DNA from: Actinomycetota bacterium
GTDB lineage: Bacteria > Actinomycetota > Actinomycetes > Streptosporangiales > Streptosporangiaceae
Length of the DNA: 6,097 nucleotides
Direction of reading: 5' to 3'
Assembly: GCA_003140115.1 (NCBI GenBank)
Contig: PLIQ01000133.1
Coordinates: 5,343 to 11,439, forward strand
Translations under genes and position numbers: made by a program
The notes under the pieces: generated by a model
Seen by the model: the letters and a program-made list of their open reading frames with translations, nothing else
The model's database searches: none
What the model was told of the DNA's origin: nothing
Shown: one piece after another, positions 5,113-6,097 of the stretch
How positions within the stretch are numbered: the first letter of the stretch is position 1
How the letters are laid out: the number at the start of each line of letters is the position of its first letter

Positions 5113-6097
5113 TCAGGCTCCGGCGTAGTGATCAGATGACGGAACGCCGGAGCTTCGCGGCGGTCGCTTATTGGCAGTAGCACCGGTGGCATGGGGAGTG
5201 TCGGCCTGGAGCCTGACGAGGGCGGATCCGGTGTCGGCCCAGATGGTCGGACCGTCCGCCGCCGCGCTGATCAAGTCCGGTGTGCGCGCGACGGGGTACG
5301 CGGTTAGGGTGCCTGGCACCACGACGGTCAGCAGGGTGCCGGTGATCCACAGGCGTCCCGCCGAGTCCATGATGAGGGCCGGGGCTGACAGGGCGCTGGG
5401 GGCGTAGCCGACGTGGATGATGGCGGTGATCCTGGCGGTGGCCGGGTCTGCCCGTGCCAGCCCGGACGGGGTGAGCACCCACACGGCGTTGCGGCCGGGG
5501 ACGATCTGCGGGGTGTATCCGCCGCTGTGGACGCGCAGGCTCTGTACCGGCTTGAGCGAGCCCTGGTTGATCAAGGTGATGCGGTCGACGGCGGCACAGG
5601 CGATCCAGATGCCTCGCGGGCCGGGGGATGCGGCACATGCCGTTCCCGCGCCGGGGATCGGGGCCGCCTTCACGATCACGTTGCGGGACGGGTCGATCTT
5701 GTACAGGTACTCCTGGTCGCCGTCAGCGGCGGGCTCGTCGGTGATCATCCAGATGAAGCCGTTCCCGTAGGCGACATCGGCGCCGAGCCCGCGGACCGGG
5801 AAGCGCTCGGTGATGGCGCCGCTGGCCGGGTCGATGCGCAGCAGCGGGCCGGAGAAGTCCAGGACCCAGAGCGACCCGGCGCCCGATGTCATGCTGATCG
5901 GTTGATCCTGCTGGTCGCCGACCCGCACCGTCCTGGTGACCTGCCCGGCGGCCAGGTCGACGCCGGCGATCTGGCTGGCGGGCCAGTCCGAGATCCAGGC
6001 CGTGGAGCCGAGCATGGTCACGTCGCCGGGCTGGCCGAACGGCAGCGGGATCCGTGCCCGCACAGATGATGGCAGCAGCGCCGGGGCCGCCGCCGTG
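5113..6097 (-). CDS. C-terminal part of a beta-propeller (YncE/Vgb-like) protein, N-terminus outside the window
   Basis: The frame is open to the right edge; 327 residues are visible. They contain about six repeats in which an aromatic strand of the type 'lWV-D' is followed by 'L-RIDPaSG-i', for example SLWVLD then LLRIDPASGAITERF, FIWMITD then YLYKIDPSRNVI, GIWIACA, AVWVLTPSGLARADPATARI, RLWITGT and TIWADTGSALVRL. This is the pattern of YncE/NHL/virginiamycin-lyase-like propellers, typically six or seven blades. The catalytic His/Glu set of virginiamycin B lyase is not evident, so a binding or scaffold role is more likely than lyase activity. Two Cys in the third visible repeat (in GTACAA and WIACAA) could pair in an exported protein. 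The last 20 or so residues are polar and disordered-looking. A GTG at 6063 could start translation, but the frame continues upstream with coding-like TAAAPALLPSS, an Ala/Pro linker. I infer a longer protein with a signal peptide, membrane anchor or other N-terminal domain beyond the edge. Confidence 0.82.
   Translation of the reverse strand, partial: TAAAPALLPSSVRARIPLPFGQPGDVTMLGSTAWISDWPASQIAGVDLAAGQVTRTVRVGDQQDQPISMTSGAGSLWVLDFSGPLLRIDPASGAITERFPVRGLGADVAYGNGFIWMITDEPAADGDQEYLYKIDPSRNVIVKAAPIPGAGTACAASPGPRGIWIACAAVDRITLINQGSLKPVQSLRVHSGGYTPQIVPGRNAVWVLTPSGLARADPATARITAIIHVGYAPSALSAPALIMDSAGRLWITGTLLTVVVPGTLTAYPVARTPDLISAAADGPTIWADTGSALVRLQADTPHATGATANKRPPRSSGVPSSDHYAGA

Noticed and set aside
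5413..6069. 218-residue plus-strand ORF opposite the propeller
   Set aside because: It is antisense to clear propeller repeats, and its Gly/Asp/Val/Arg-rich translation shows no domain.

Overview
This is a very GC-rich window with strong G/C preference at third codon positions, GTG starts, GGAGG-type ribosome binding sites and an Ala/Gly/Arg-rich proteome. That points to an actinomycete (Streptomyces/Streptosporangiales-like); I cannot name the genus. I see no rRNA, tRNA, CRISPR array, insertion sequence or recognisable phage gene.

Layout, left to right. At the left edge, on the minus strand, lies the N-terminus of a large regulator-type P-loop ATPase with a clear Walker A motif; the rest is outside the window. 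About 500 bases of gene-poor DNA separate it from a divergent plus-strand gene for a secreted lipoprotein of unknown function (677-1396). Next comes a probable two-gene unit: a 64-residue small ORF with a Cys-containing tail and an excellent Shine-Dalgarno (1623-1817), overlapping the start of an eight-helix integral membrane protein (1808-2638). A YCII/DGPF-family protein (2801-3166) and an alpha/beta hydrolase (3416-4231) follow on the same strand, each after a 160-250 base gap, so they are probably separate units or only loosely linked.

The hydrolase converges, with a 7-base gap, on a minus-strand membrane-anchored PH-like protein (4239 to about 4808). A less GC-rich intergenic stretch (4809-5112) with a 7-bp inverted repeat follows. 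The right end is the C-terminal 327 residues of a minus-strand beta-propeller protein whose N-terminus lies outside the window.

How the genes work together: nothing here forms a recognised pathway. Most products are envelope-associated or regulatory proteins of poorly characterised actinobacterial families. The best candidate for something undescribed is the small ORF coupled to the polytopic membrane protein, with a 12-bp perfect palindrome lying over the small ORF's start codon. I found no evidence for a larger novel system.
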